From Spirosoma sp. 48-14 (GTDB lineage Bacteria; Bacteroidota; Bacteroidia; Cytophagales; Spirosomataceae), in assembly GCF_001898575.1 (NCBI RefSeq), contig NZ_MKUD01000028.1:62001-126000 (forward strand): a DNA stretch of 64,000 nucleotides, in the 5' to 3' direction. The translations under genes were made by a program, and so were the position numbers. Shown here in pieces: positions 44,413-52,570 of the stretch. The number at the start of each line of letters is the position of its first letter. Position 1 is the stretch's first letter. The notes under the pieces were generated by a model. The model was not told the origin of the DNA, made no database searches, and was given only the letters and a program-made list of their open reading frames with translations.

Positions 44413-47049
44413 TCATTCAGACCGCAATGATTTCACGGGGTTCATCAGGGCCGCTTTGATACTTTGGTAGCTGACCGTCAGCAAGGCAATGGAAAGTGCC
44501 ATCAACCCAGAAAGTGCAAACATCCACCACTCAACGTCAATGCGATAGGCAAAGTCCTCCAACCAATGATTCATGGCATACCAGGCAATTGGCGAAGCAA
44601 TCACAACGGCAATTACAACTAACTGAATAAAATCTTTGACCAGCAATTGCACGATGCCCGGTATCGAAGAGCCCATCACTTTGCGAATGCCAATTTCTTT
44701 GGTACGCTGCTCGATCACAAAAGCCGACAGCGCAAATAAGCCAAGACTGGCAATGATAACAGCCAATACGGCAAAAGCAGTAAACAACTGTTGCGTACGT
44801 TGCTCACTGGCATAGAACGTAGCAAACTGATCGTCCAGAAAATGATACTCCAGCGGGCCATTAGCATTAAACGCGGTCCATTGTTTTTTCAAATCGTCCA
44901 GAAATCCAGACACATCGGTGGTCTTTATTTTAACGACAATACCACCCGAATTTCGGCCCATCATCAGCATAAGTGGAGCCACTTTTTGCTTGACCGATAC
45001 GTAGTTAAAATCCTTAACAACGCCAATGACTTTAAACTCATGATTCCCAGAACGAACCACTGATTTTCCGACAGGATTCGTGTTTTTCCACCCCAATTCG
45101 CGCACCGCCGATTCGTTGATCAATATACCGGAAATAGAGTCTGTGGGAAAATCTCGGGAGAAATTGCGGCCCTGCAACACCTGTATACCTAATGTACGTA
45201 AATAATCGTAGTCGACATGGAAAATGTTGGCATGGATTTCGGCACCATTCGAGGTTTCATTTTTGGGGTAAATCTGCGTACCATCCATCATGATGCCTCC
45301 CGGCGTGTAGCGCGACAGACTGGCCGCAACAACGTGCGAATTCTGGGCCAGTTGCTCTTTAAACGCTAGTTGCTGATCACCTAACAGACGAGTATCGGGC
45401 AAAGCAATTACCTGATCTTTGTCGTAGCCCAGCTTTTTATTCTGCATGTACTGTAGTTGCCTGTATACGACCAGGGTAGCAATCAGCAGGATGGTCGAAA
45501 TAGCAAACTGAAAGACGATCAACCCGCTATGGAGTGATTTTTTCTGTGAGCCTTTACCGAAAAATGCGCCTTTCAGCGTCTTGATAATACTGAACGACGA
45601 CAGAAAAAACGCAGGATAAACACCCGCTATGATTCCAGACAAAATACTAACCCCAAAAAGAGTAAGGATGGTCCGGTAATCCAGGAAATAGAAAAAACTA
45701 AGCTGTTTATCGGCAACCTGATTGAAATAAGGCAACAACAGGAACAGTAGGCCATACGCAACAACCATCGCCAATAGTGTCAGCAATACGGACTCTGTCA
45801 GAAACTGAAAAACCAATTGGTTTTTCACAGACCCCATCACCTTCCGAATACCCACCTCGCGGGAGCGTTTTGCCGCCTGGGCGGTCGATAAATTGGTAAA
45901 ATTGATGCAGGCCAGCAACAGAATAAACAGTGCCAGTGCGGAGAAAATATAGACGTATTTGATGTCGCCATTTGGCTCCATCTCATACTTGGTATTTGAA
46001 TACAAATGAATATCGGTAAGCGGCTGCAACGAAAAACGGAACGTATCGATGGATTTCCGGGCTTCGGCCAGGCTGATACCCATATCACGCTGCACTTCCG
46101 GCACCACATACTTTGCCACTAGCTGCGGGAATTTCGCTTCCAGTTTTTTGGGATCGCCTTTTTCGCTCAATTCCAGATACGTAAAAAAGCCAAGGTTACT
46201 CCAGGTCGGATTGGTGATGTGATGGGTCGATAAACTCAGAAAAGCATCGGCATGAAAGTGTGAATTATCGGGTATTTTGTCAATGATCCCGGTTACAGTA
46301 AATGCGGATCGTTGTGTACCCACGGCCAGCGATTTACCCATAGGGTCTTCATTGCCGAAATACTTTTTTGCGAACTCTTCCGAAACCACAATACTATTGG
46401 GGGCTACCAGGGCGGTTGCCGGATTGCCTTTAATAAAGGGAATAGAAAACAGTTGCAGAAAATTAGAATCGGCAAAAGCAAGATGGGTTTCTTTAAACTG
46501 ATTGTCTTTATACTGAACGTAGTCGATGGCAGGCCCAAGCCTTGTCGATGCAATTACTTCAGGAAAAGCCTTTTGCATCCCTTCGCCCACCGCCACATCG
46601 ACGTTCGGATAAACGGCCACATCGCCATTGCCAGTTACGGAAAGGTGTATTCGGTAGATTTGATTGGCATGAGTTGGGTATTTGTCATAACTCAATTCAT
46701 TATATACATACACCGCAATGAGCATGAAACTGGTCAGCCCGATAGCCAACCCTAGCATATTGATAGCGGTAAATGACTTATTCGTCATCAGATTCCGCCA
46801 GGCGACAGTAATATAGTTTCGTAGCATATCAGTAGTCTTTGGGTTCGAAAAGTTTTGTGGTTGCCGTTTCAAAAACTCCGGGCGCATATACGTCATCACA
46901 TCCCGCCAATAGCGTCGTCGGGCACGAGTCGCTCCTACCCGCTTCACCCGAATGGCATAGCGTTCATGCAAATCGCCCAGCACCTCTTCCCGCAGATGAG
47001 GAGCGCAGAACCAGGTCAAAAGTCGGTCGGCAAGGCGAGGTGGAGACAT
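44413..47049 (-). CDS. prefix-domain MacB/FtsX permease, array 2, first gene
   Basis: 878 residues (MSPPRLADRLLTWF). Prefix CAPHLREEVLGDLHERYAIR, linker KRQPQNFSNPKTTDMLRNYI, FtsX blocks at about 365-495 and 750-878, coupling motifs RSREVGIRKVMGS and RTKEIGIRKVMGSS. The middle sequence is the most divergent of the set (e.g. GAFFGKGSQKKSLHSGLIVF). It follows padR after a 91-base gap filled by a family C repeat, so unlike array 1 there is no start/stop overlap. Orphan permease; substrate unknown. Confidence 0.9.
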   Translation of the reverse strand: MSPPRLADRLLTWFCAPHLREEVLGDLHERYAIRVKRVGATRARRRYWRDVMTYMRPEFLKRQPQNFSNPKTTDMLRNYITVAWRNLMTNKSFTAINMLGLAIGLTSFMLIAVYVYNELSYDKYPTHANQIYRIHLSVTGNGDVAVYPNVDVAVGEGMQKAFPEVIASTRLGPAIDYVQYKDNQFKETHLAFADSNFLQLFSIPFIKGNPATALVAPNSIVVSEEFAKKYFGNEDPMGKSLAVGTQRSAFTVTGIIDKIPDNSHFHADAFLSLSTHHITNPTWSNLGFFTYLELSEKGDPKKLEAKFPQLVAKYVVPEVQRDMGISLAEARKSIDTFRFSLQPLTDIHLYSNTKYEMEPNGDIKYVYIFSALALFILLLACINFTNLSTAQAAKRSREVGIRKVMGSVKNQLVFQFLTESVLLTLLAMVVAYGLLFLLLPYFNQVADKQLSFFYFLDYRTILTLFGVSILSGIIAGVYPAFFLSSFSIIKTLKGAFFGKGSQKKSLHSGLIVFQFAISTILLIATLVVYRQLQYMQNKKLGYDKDQVIALPDTRLLGDQQLAFKEQLAQNSHVVAASLSRYTPGGIMMDGTQIYPKNETSNGAEIHANIFHVDYDYLRTLGIQVLQGRNFSRDFPTDSISGILINESAVRELGWKNTNPVGKSVVRSGNHEFKVIGVVKDFNYVSVKQKVAPLMLMMGRNSGGIVVKIKTTDVSGFLDDLKKQWTAFNANGPLEYHFLDDQFATFYASEQRTQQLFTAFAVLAVIIASLGLFALSAFVIEQRTKEIGIRKVMGSSIPGIVQLLVKDFIQLVVIAVVIASPIAWYAMNHWLEDFAYRIDVEWWMFALSGLMALSIALLTVSYQSIKAALMNPVKSLRSE

Positions 47050-47050
47050 A

Positions 47051-47140
47051 AAAAGTAATGGATAATGGCCAATGACTAATGGAGAATGACGTAGAGGATT
47101 AGTCAGAAATCATTGTCCATTTCACATTCTACATTTTTCA
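47051..47140. repeat. inverted repeat, family C (copy C4, divergent)
   Basis: AATGGATAATGGCCAATGAC... pairs loosely with ...CATTGTCCATTTCACATTCT then ACATTTTTCATTAT. It fills the gap between padR and the first permease of array 2. Confidence 0.55.
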
Positions 47141-47476
47141 TTATGACCACTCCAGTCGGATATTGGGAATGATACGGTCCCAAAGGCGATTCCGAACGGC
47201 ACGTACATCGCTCAGTACCCGGCCACCCAGAGCAGTAACGGTAAACAGGCGTTTGCGTCGCCCACCCCGTTCGGCGGTAGCCTCGCCCAGTTCCGAACGC
47301 AAGTACCCCTTTTGCTCCAGTCGCTGTAAAGCCGCATGCACGGCTCCCGTACTGACAGCGTTGCCTGTCTCGTGCTCAAGTTCTTCCGCAATACTTACCG
47401 AATAGGCGCTCGGCGACAGTGCCGCTACTGCCAGTAGGACTACCTCTTCAAATTCGCCTAAATCACTTCGTCGCAT
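47141..47476 (-). CDS. PadR-family transcriptional regulator heading array 2
   Basis: 111 residues. GEFEEVVLLAVAALSPSAYS, then STGAVHAALQRLEQKGYLRS and AERGGRRKRLFTVTALGGRV are the PadR winged-helix signatures. It is the close relative of the array 1 PadR. The upstream region carries a σ54-like core, a hairpin and two TGTCC dyads in the same order and spacing as array 1. Probable first gene of the array 2 transcript and probable repressor of it (inference). Confidence 0.9.
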   Translation of the reverse strand: MRRSDLGEFEEVVLLAVAALSPSAYSVSIAEELEHETGNAVSTGAVHAALQRLEQKGYLRSELGEATAERGGRRKRLFTVTALGGRVLSDVRAVRNRLWDRIIPNIRLEWS

Positions 47477-47534
47477 ATATCAACTATTAATCTGTCTGTC
47501 TGTCGGGAGGCTCTCATTTCATCTATTTCCGTAT

Positions 47535-47550
47535 GTCAAATGCCGGACCA
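47535..47550 (-). promoter_or_regulatory. σ54-like -24/-12 core promoter of array 2 (tentative)
   Basis: The reverse strand reads TGGTCCGGCATTTGAC: TGG, the CG before the spacer and TTG match the σ54 consensus, but CA after TGG and the -12 C do not. It shares TGGnnnGGCATTTGnnATAC with the array 1 site. Leader to padR is about 50 bases. Confidence 0.45.
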
Positions 47551-47551
47551 A

Positions 47552-47589
47552 ATAAAAAAAAAGCCCTCTCCGAGCAGAAAAGGGCTTTT
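47552..47589 (-). terminator. hairpin between enhancer dyads and core promoter (array 2)
   Basis: AAAAGCCCT and AGGGCTTTT flank a 13-base loop. On the reverse strand the stem is followed by a run of nine T, a strong intrinsic terminator just upstream of the array promoter. It would stop upstream transcripts from entering the array. Confidence 0.75.
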
Positions 47590-47612
47590 AGTCAATCATC
47601 AATACTGTACGA

Positions 47613-47651
47613 TTGTCCGTTTTTGGACAGCTATTGTACGCTTGTGGACAA
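47613..47651. promoter_or_regulatory. tandem TGTCC-N6-GGACA dyads (enhancer-like), array 2
   Basis: Dyad 1 is TTGTCC-GTTTTT-GGACAG (47613-47630), dyad 2 TTGTAC-GCTTGT-GGACAA (47634-47651). Centres are 21 bp apart and the proximal edge is 64 bp from the -24 GG. Both dyads correspond base for base in layout to 17078-17116, including the TGTAC variant in the distal dyad. An extra half-site CTGTACG lies at 47605. Confidence 0.65.
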
Positions 47652-47730
47652 GCAGGAGTTAAAAACCCGATTAAAAAGAAATAATTTATGTTGATACATG
47701 AGTAAGAAAAAGCTGTCGGGGGTCTTTAAC

Positions 47731-47942
47731 AAAAAAGCATAGCAGAATATCTACTATGCTTTCCAAACCAACCTAATCTGAACTACGGCGTCTCCCTTCC
47801 CACTGGGAGGGGGATTAGCCGGTTCAAGTTCATTCCGATCCCCAGTTGTTCCTCCTGGCAATCGGCGCTGTTTGCAGCGTATTTCGTAAGGTTTTGTACA
47901 GAGTTTAGTACTAGTCAGGCAATCTCCGGGCCAATATAGTTA
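47731..47942 (-). ncRNA. candidate structured small RNA with its own promoter and terminator
   Basis: No ORF is present, yet the reverse strand has a -7 element (TAGATTTG, 47948-47955) and an intrinsic terminator (AAAGCATAGTAG...CTGCTATGCTTTTTT, 47731-47762). Between them are three hairpins: CGCTG-CAAA-CAGCG (47866-47879), CCGAT..CCAG/CTGG..ATCGG (47835-47865), and CTAATC/GATTAG enclosing CTCCC/GGGAG (47773-47818). Predicted length about 210 bases. It does not resemble 6S, tmRNA, RNase P, SRP or a TPP or cobalamin riboswitch that I can recognise. Confidence 0.5.
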
Positions 47943-47947
47943 TTAAT

Positions 47948-47955
47948 CAAATCTA
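47948..47955 (-). promoter_or_regulatory. -7 element for the candidate small RNA
   Basis: TAGATTTG on the reverse strand is an exact TAnnTTTG match. No -33 TTTG at ideal spacing was found, which lowers confidence. Confidence 0.45.
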
Positions 47956-48080
47956 TACAAGAAAAATCCAATATTATTAACAGTTTGATGACAATTCGTT
48001 CACATTCGGCCTCGTCACTGATTAGCCTTATTGCTAAAAACGTGCCTGACCTTTAATTATTCTTTACATTTTCATCCGGC

Positions 48081-48112
48081 TTGTCGCATCAAACAAAGTT
48101 GCTCTATTTTTG
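48081..48112 (+). promoter_or_regulatory. Bacteroidota-type promoter of osmC
   Basis: TTG (48081-48083), 21-base spacer, TATTTTTG (48105-48112): a full TTG/TAnnTTTG promoter with a leader of about 60 bases before osmC. The rest of the 47956-48080 stretch holds nothing recognised. Confidence 0.65.
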
Positions 48113-48181
48113 TCTTAGAGAATAAACGTCTTTCCTGACGGCTCAATACGTGTTTCATTAACCACTTAACATCAAGTCAGT

Positions 48182-48604
48182 ATGCCAATTAAACGGAATG
48201 CTTCTGCACACTGGGAAGGCTCAGGTAAAGAAGGCAAAGGCACTGTATCTACCGCCAGCACTGTACTCAACCAAACTCAGTATTCCTTCAACACGCGCTT
48301 TGCCGATGGCGTAGGTACGAATCCAGAAGAACTGGTAGCGGCAGCTCACGCAAGCTGCTTCTCCATGAAATTAGCCTTCAACCTTCAGGAAGCCGGTTTT
48401 ACTGCCGACTCCATTGACACCCAATGCACCATCTCGCTCGATCCGGCGGTTGGCGGTATCACCGAATCGCATCTGGTTGTGAAGGCCAGTGTGCCAGGTA
48501 TCGATAATGAGAAGTTTCAGGCAGCCATCGATGATGCCGAAAAGAATTGCCCGATTTCCAAACTATTCAATACAAAGATTACAGTTGATGCTTCCCTGGC
48601 TTAA
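48182..48604 (+). CDS. osmC: OsmC/Ohr-family peroxiredoxin-like protein
   Basis: 140 residues, the usual OsmC length. The two redox cysteines are Cys59 in AAAHASCFSMKL and Cys123 in AEKNCPISKLF, the standard OsmC spacing and contexts. NPEELVAAAHASCF is the family hallmark. OsmC/Ohr proteins reduce organic hydroperoxides in the cytoplasm with lipoyl or thiol reductants. Monocistronic: own promoter, and a terminator downstream. Together with AhpC/AhpD it is the second peroxide defence in the window. Confidence 0.9.
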   Translation: MPIKRNASAHWEGSGKEGKGTVSTASTVLNQTQYSFNTRFADGVGTNPEELVAAAHASCFSMKLAFNLQEAGFTADSIDTQCTISLDPAVGGITESHLVVKASVPGIDNEKFQAAIDDAEKNCPISKLFNTKITVDASLA

Positions 48605-48633
48605 GCCGGAAAGTAACTACTCATCTGATCGTG

Positions 48634-48672
48634 ACTTCCCGAAAGGTTTGGCTTTTCGGGAAGTTCTGTTTT
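48634..48672 (+). terminator. terminator of osmC
   Basis: ACTTCCCGAAA (48634-48644) and TTTCGGGAAGT (48654-48664) form an 11-bp stem followed by TCTGTTTT. Confidence 0.75.
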
Positions 48673-49181
48673 AATCAAACCGAAATTTCCAGCTTTTATG
48701 CTATAGGCGCAATGAAGGGGCGTTTTCAGGATAATATCCTACAATCGATTTCTGAACAAACGCAGCCTCTTCCTATCGTTCTTAGTCTGTGCTGAGCAGT
48801 TAAACTGGTTCACGGCTGCCCCTGCTGTTCCCCCAGATTCTTCCCGTAATCCAGTAGAACAATTCTTTTTGAGAACGTTCCCGGCAACGATTGCATAAAA
48901 AAAGGCAATCATATACTTGTTCACGATGATTTCGCCATCAAATTTTAATTTCGTCTTTTGCCAAAACCAGCACGAGCTTAATTAAGGCAAACCCCGTGCT
49001 GGTCAGATTTGAGGCTAGTCAAAAAGATAATTTTCTATAATGCCTGTTGTGATATGTCGTAATCAGGGGATCATTCGTAAAAGCGCGGGTTTCCACCCGC
49101 GTTACAACAAATCCGATAATCGCGTATCAACCCGTAGCTTATTCAACGTTATTCAGCCGATACGGTTCAACGTTCAACGCC
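48673..49181. other. gene-free region between osmC and pectate lyase
   Basis: Contains a CCAGCACG/CGTGCTGG inverted repeat (48967-49002) and a perfect GCGGGT-TTCC-ACCCGC hairpin of family E (49085-49100). A short reverse-strand frame around 48739-48924 has no recognisable features. No promoter match was seen for the pectate lyase. Confidence 0.4.
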
Positions 49182-50528
49182 ATGATACGACCCTGCGTCA
49201 ATAGCCTGTTCCTCGCGCTCCTGCTTAGTTTACTGATCCCGCTTGGTGTGTGGGGGCAGACATCGTTCTCCAAAGCACTTGCCTTTCCAGGGGCTGAAGG
49301 ATTCGGACGCTATACAACGGGCGGGCGGGGAGGCAACGTATTGATTGTTCGTAACCTGAACGATAGTGGCCCCGGTAGCCTGCGCGAAGCCATCGAAACC
49401 CGAGGGCCACGCATCATCGTCTTTACCGTGTCGGGTACCATTGCCCTTCAGTCTAAGCTACTCATCCGGCAAGGGAATCTGACCATTGCAGGTCAATCGG
49501 CACCCGGCGATGGTATTTGCCTGAAAAATTATAACCTGAGCATCGAAGCCAACAACGTTATTATTCGCTATATGCGATTCCGGCTGGGCGACGAAGCCCG
49601 CCAAAAGGACGACGCCATAACGGGACTCCGTCAGAAGAAGATCATCATCGATCATTGCTCCATGAGCTGGGCTACCGACGAATGCGCTTCGTTTTACGAC
49701 AACGAAAATTTTACGATGCAGTGGTGTATCGTCTCCGAAAGCCTGAACAAGTCGGTGCATGAGAAAGGTGAGCATGGCTACGGTGGAATCTGGGGTGGTC
49801 TGGGCGCTTCCTTTCATCACAATTTGCTCGCGCACCAGCATAGCCGCAACCCGCGTTTCTGCGGAGCCCGCTATCATAATCAGCCAACGCGCGAGATCGT
49901 TGATTTCCGGAACAACGTAATTTATAACTGGGGCATCAACAGTGCGTATGGTGGTGAACGTGGCAATCATAACCTGGTCAACAATTATTACAAGCCTGGT
50001 CCGGCAACGCCCGAAAAACTCCGGAATCGAATTATCAATCCGTCGAAGCCTTATGGCAAATTTTACGTATCGGGCAATGTCGTATCGGGTGATGAAGCCC
50101 TTAGCCTTAATAACCTTGCTGGGGGTGTACAATGCGACCAGCCCGACTCAGCCATTGCAACGCAACCGTTTCTGGTCGAACGTATTGCCGAACAAAACGC
50201 TCAACAAGCGTACGAACAGGTACTGGCGAAAGCCGGAGCTAGTCTTCATCGCGATGCCGTCGATACCAGGATCGTTGCCGACGCCCGCATGGGAATAGCC
50301 TCAGCCGGTAAAGACAAAAAAGGAATCATCGACTCCCAAACGGATGTGGGTGGCTGGCCTGTGTTGAAGTCTGAAGCGTCCCAAGTCGACACCGACGCAG
50401 ACGGCATGCCCGATAGCTGGGAAGCAGCAACCGGCCTGAATCCCAAAGACCCTGCCGATGCCAGCCAGTTCAAGCTGAGTGATCAGTATACCAATATCGA
50501 AATCTACCTAAACATACTTGTGCCCTAA
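49182..50528 (+). CDS. secreted pectate lyase-like polysaccharide lyase (PL1-type β-helix)
   Basis: 448 residues with a signal peptide (MIRPCVNSLFLALLLSLLIP). The opening AFPGAEGFGRYTTGGRGGNV, then LNDSGPGSLREAIETRGPRI and SGTIALQSKLLIRQGNLTIA is the Bacteroidota PL1 pattern. DDAITGLRQKKIIIDHCSMS followed by WATDECASFYDNENFT covers the calcium/substrate site region, and SRNPRFCGARYHNQ carries the catalytic Arg region. Near the C-terminus DTDADGMPDSWEAATGLNP is a calcium-binding, thrombospondin-3-like loop. It cleaves pectate by β-elimination. The pectinesterase starts nine bases later, so the two are co-expressed. Confidence 0.85.
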   Translation: MIRPCVNSLFLALLLSLLIPLGVWGQTSFSKALAFPGAEGFGRYTTGGRGGNVLIVRNLNDSGPGSLREAIETRGPRIIVFTVSGTIALQSKLLIRQGNLTIAGQSAPGDGICLKNYNLSIEANNVIIRYMRFRLGDEARQKDDAITGLRQKKIIIDHCSMSWATDECASFYDNENFTMQWCIVSESLNKSVHEKGEHGYGGIWGGLGASFHHNLLAHQHSRNPRFCGARYHNQPTREIVDFRNNVIYNWGINSAYGGERGNHNLVNNYYKPGPATPEKLRNRIINPSKPYGKFYVSGNVVSGDEALSLNNLAGGVQCDQPDSAIATQPFLVERIAEQNAQQAYEQVLAKAGASLHRDAVDTRIVADARMGIASAGKDKKGIIDSQTDVGGWPVLKSEASQVDTDADGMPDSWEAATGLNPKDPADASQFKLSDQYTNIEIYLNILVP

Positions 50529-50537
50529 CCTTTACTT

Positions 50538-51524
50538 ATGCGTTTACGGATACCTCTTCCTGGCTTACTCCTTCTTTTATCCGTCCATCTCACAGCAGCC
50601 ATCGCTCAGCGACAGCGCATTACGGTAGCGCAGGATGGTCATGGCGATTACAAAACCGTACAGGCTGCCCTCAACACGGTTCCGGCTAATAACTCAACGC
50701 GCATCACGATCTACATCAAAAAAGGGACGTATAAGGAGAAACTAAAGCTCGACTCCACCCAGCATAACGTCACCCTGATTGGAGAAGACAAAGCCACGAC
50801 CATACTTACCTACGACGATTATTCGGGCAAGCCCCTCCCCGATGGCACGAAATTACGAACCTCAACATCAGGCTCTTTCTACATCTTTGGCAATGATTTC
50901 CGGGCCGAAAACCTGACGTTCGAAAATACGGCCGGGCCAGTCGGTCAGGCGGTGGCCGCTTTCGTAACCGGCGACCGGGCGGTGTTTATCAACTGCCGTT
51001 TTCTGGGAAATCAGGACACGCTCTATACCGGTATGCCCAGCCAATACGGTCGGCAGTATTACAAAGACTGTTATATCGAAGGAACGATTGATTTCATTTT
51101 CGGGTCGGCCACGGCAGTATTTGACCACTGCACGATTTGCAGTAAAACGAATGGGAATTACGTAACCGCAGCCGCCACACCTGAAGGGAAACCCTATGGG
51201 TTTGTATTCCTGAACTGCACGCTCACCAGCAACGCGCCAGCCGCCAGCATTTACCTGGGTCGCCCCTGGCGCGACTTTGCCAAAACCGTGTTTATCCATT
51301 GCCAACTGGGCGGTCATATCAAACCCGAAGGCTGGCACAACTGGGACAAACCCAATGCTGAAAAAACAACATTCTACGCTGAGTATGGCTCTAAAGGACC
51401 AGGCGCTAATCCCACGAGTCGGGTAAGTTGGTCGAAGCAATTATCGGCTGAAGAAGTCAAAGTGTACAAACCGGATATCATCCTGGCGGGCAGCGATCAC
51501 TGGAAACCAGTTGTAAAGGAGTAA
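50538..51524 (+). CDS. pectinesterase (carbohydrate esterase family CE8)
   Basis: 328 residues with a signal peptide. Removes methyl esters from homogalacturonan so that pectate lyase can act. CE8 motifs are all present: VAQDGHGDYKTVQAAL, GNQDTLYTG (first catalytic Asp), YIEGTIDFIFGSATAVF (second Asp) and YLGRPWRDFAKTVFI (Arg/Trp). Three cysteines in the core could pair. It forms a two-gene unit with the lyase upstream; the AraR-like regulator follows after 145 bases. Confidence 0.9.
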   Translation: MRLRIPLPGLLLLLSVHLTAAIAQRQRITVAQDGHGDYKTVQAALNTVPANNSTRITIYIKKGTYKEKLKLDSTQHNVTLIGEDKATTILTYDDYSGKPLPDGTKLRTSTSGSFYIFGNDFRAENLTFENTAGPVGQAVAAFVTGDRAVFINCRFLGNQDTLYTGMPSQYGRQYYKDCYIEGTIDFIFGSATAVFDHCTICSKTNGNYVTAAATPEGKPYGFVFLNCTLTSNAPAASIYLGRPWRDFAKTVFIHCQLGGHIKPEGWHNWDKPNAEKTTFYAEYGSKGPGANPTSRVSWSKQLSAEEVKVYKPDIILAGSDHWKPVVKE

Positions 51525-51669
51525 GGTGATCTTTTGATGGGTTGGCCACCCATTTTCTCAGGAAACGCTATTTTGTGCTTAGTTTCGTCGCTGATTGCCA
51601 TTTATGTAATTGAGTAAGCCTCACACCCCATGCGCTTTTAGTCCGAGATTGACTGACTATTAACTGCCT

Positions 51670-52371
51670 ATGATTCATTATACCCACCCAAATCGCATTC
51701 TGGTTGCTCTGGATTGTATCATCTTCGGTTTCGATGGTGAAGAAATTAAGTTATTGCTGATCAAACGCAATTTCGAGCCAGAACAGGGAAAATGGTCACT
51801 GATGGGTGGGTTTCTCAACGAAGAAGAAGACCTTGAAGTAGCTGCCAATCGGATTCTGTATACGCTTACCGGACTGACCAACAACTACCTCGAACAATTA
51901 CAAACGTTTGGAGCCGTGAACCGGGACCCCGTCGAACGCACGATTTCAGTTGTGTATTACGCTCTGGTCAATATTCAGGATCAGGATGTGGCCGCCATTC
52001 GGACGCATAATGCCTCATGGATTGGCCTGAATGTAAAGCCAAAACTGATTTTTGACCACGATAAGATGGTGGAACAGGCACTCCGTCAGCTTCGGTATAA
52101 AGCCGCTTTGCACGCCATCGGATTCGAGCTGTTACCCGAAAAGTTTACGATTCCACAACTCCAGAAACTCTACGAAGCGATCTATAATCGCCAGCTCGAT
52201 CGTCGAAATTTCAGTCGGAAGATTCTATCTACGGACTTATTAGTAGCTACAGGCGAGAAAGATACAACTTCAGCCACCAAAAAGGGGCAATTGTTTCGCC
52301 TTAATACCGAGAAGTATCAGCAATACCTCACCGATTACGTTAGCTTTTTCCCCGAATTGACTTTGACATAG
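51670..52371 (+). CDS. araR: Nudix-related transcriptional regulator (AraR/NrtR type)
   Basis: 233 residues. N-terminal Nudix-like domain (about 1-145; IIFGFDGEEIKLLLIKRN, then GGFLNEEEDLEVAANRILYT) in which the Nudix box lacks the REUxEE catalytic glutamates, as in ligand-sensing members. The C-terminal winged helix (about 155-233; IGFELLPEKFTIPQLQKLYE then RQLDRRNFSRKILST) is typical of this family. The Bacteroides arabinose regulator AraR belongs here and releases DNA on binding L-arabinose. The position immediately before araB fits that role. The symbol rests on context; a related NrtR-type ligand cannot be excluded. Confidence 0.8.
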   Translation: MIHYTHPNRILVALDCIIFGFDGEEIKLLLIKRNFEPEQGKWSLMGGFLNEEEDLEVAANRILYTLTGLTNNYLEQLQTFGAVNRDPVERTISVVYYALVNIQDQDVAAIRTHNASWIGLNVKPKLIFDHDKMVEQALRQLRYKAALHAIGFELLPEKFTIPQLQKLYEAIYNRQLDRRNFSRKILSTDLLVATGEKDTTSATKKGQLFRLNTEKYQQYLTDYVSFFPELTLT

Positions 52372-52376
52372 TGTTC

Positions 52377-52450
52377 TTCTGACAGGATTTGCACGATGTA
52401 CAGGATTGATCATCGAAAATATCCTGTACATCATGCAAATCCTGTCAGAA
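52377..52450. repeat. inverted repeat, family F
   Basis: TTCTGACAGGATTTGCACGA... (52377-52406) pairs with 52421-52450 with one mismatch over 30 bases. It starts five bases after the araR stop and may serve as its terminator; words like GACAGGATTTGC and TACAGGAT resemble dispersed repeats seen in many environmental bacteria. Confidence 0.75.
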
Positions 52451-52505
52451 AGTAACCGAAAAATAATTTCTATTTTTCATGGAAATAACACAAAGGCGTC
52501 CTAAT

Positions 52506-52526
52506 ATTGTGTCACATATACACGAT
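52506..52526. promoter_or_regulatory. candidate AraR operator upstream of araB
   Basis: An imperfect palindrome of the form ATnGTGT-N7-ACACnAT, 21 bp, 45 bases before the araB start. NrtR/AraR proteins bind palindromes of about this length. A TATTTTTC just upstream (about 52471) could be the -7 element. No second copy was found at the other arabinose genes. Confidence 0.4.
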
Positions 52527-52570
52527 TCAAAAAGAGACTCTCTTTATCGGTATACCCAGTCATTTTCTTT

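Noticed and set aside
47763-47880. tRNA, 6S RNA or TPP/cobalamin riboswitch
   Set aside because: No cloverleaf, no single long 6S-like hairpin, and the conserved boxes of those riboswitches are missing; there is also no reverse-strand gene before the terminator.
48739-48924. Short reverse-strand ORF between osmC and pectate lyase
   Set aside because: No recognisable domain, signal or promoter; composition is like the surrounding intergenic DNA.
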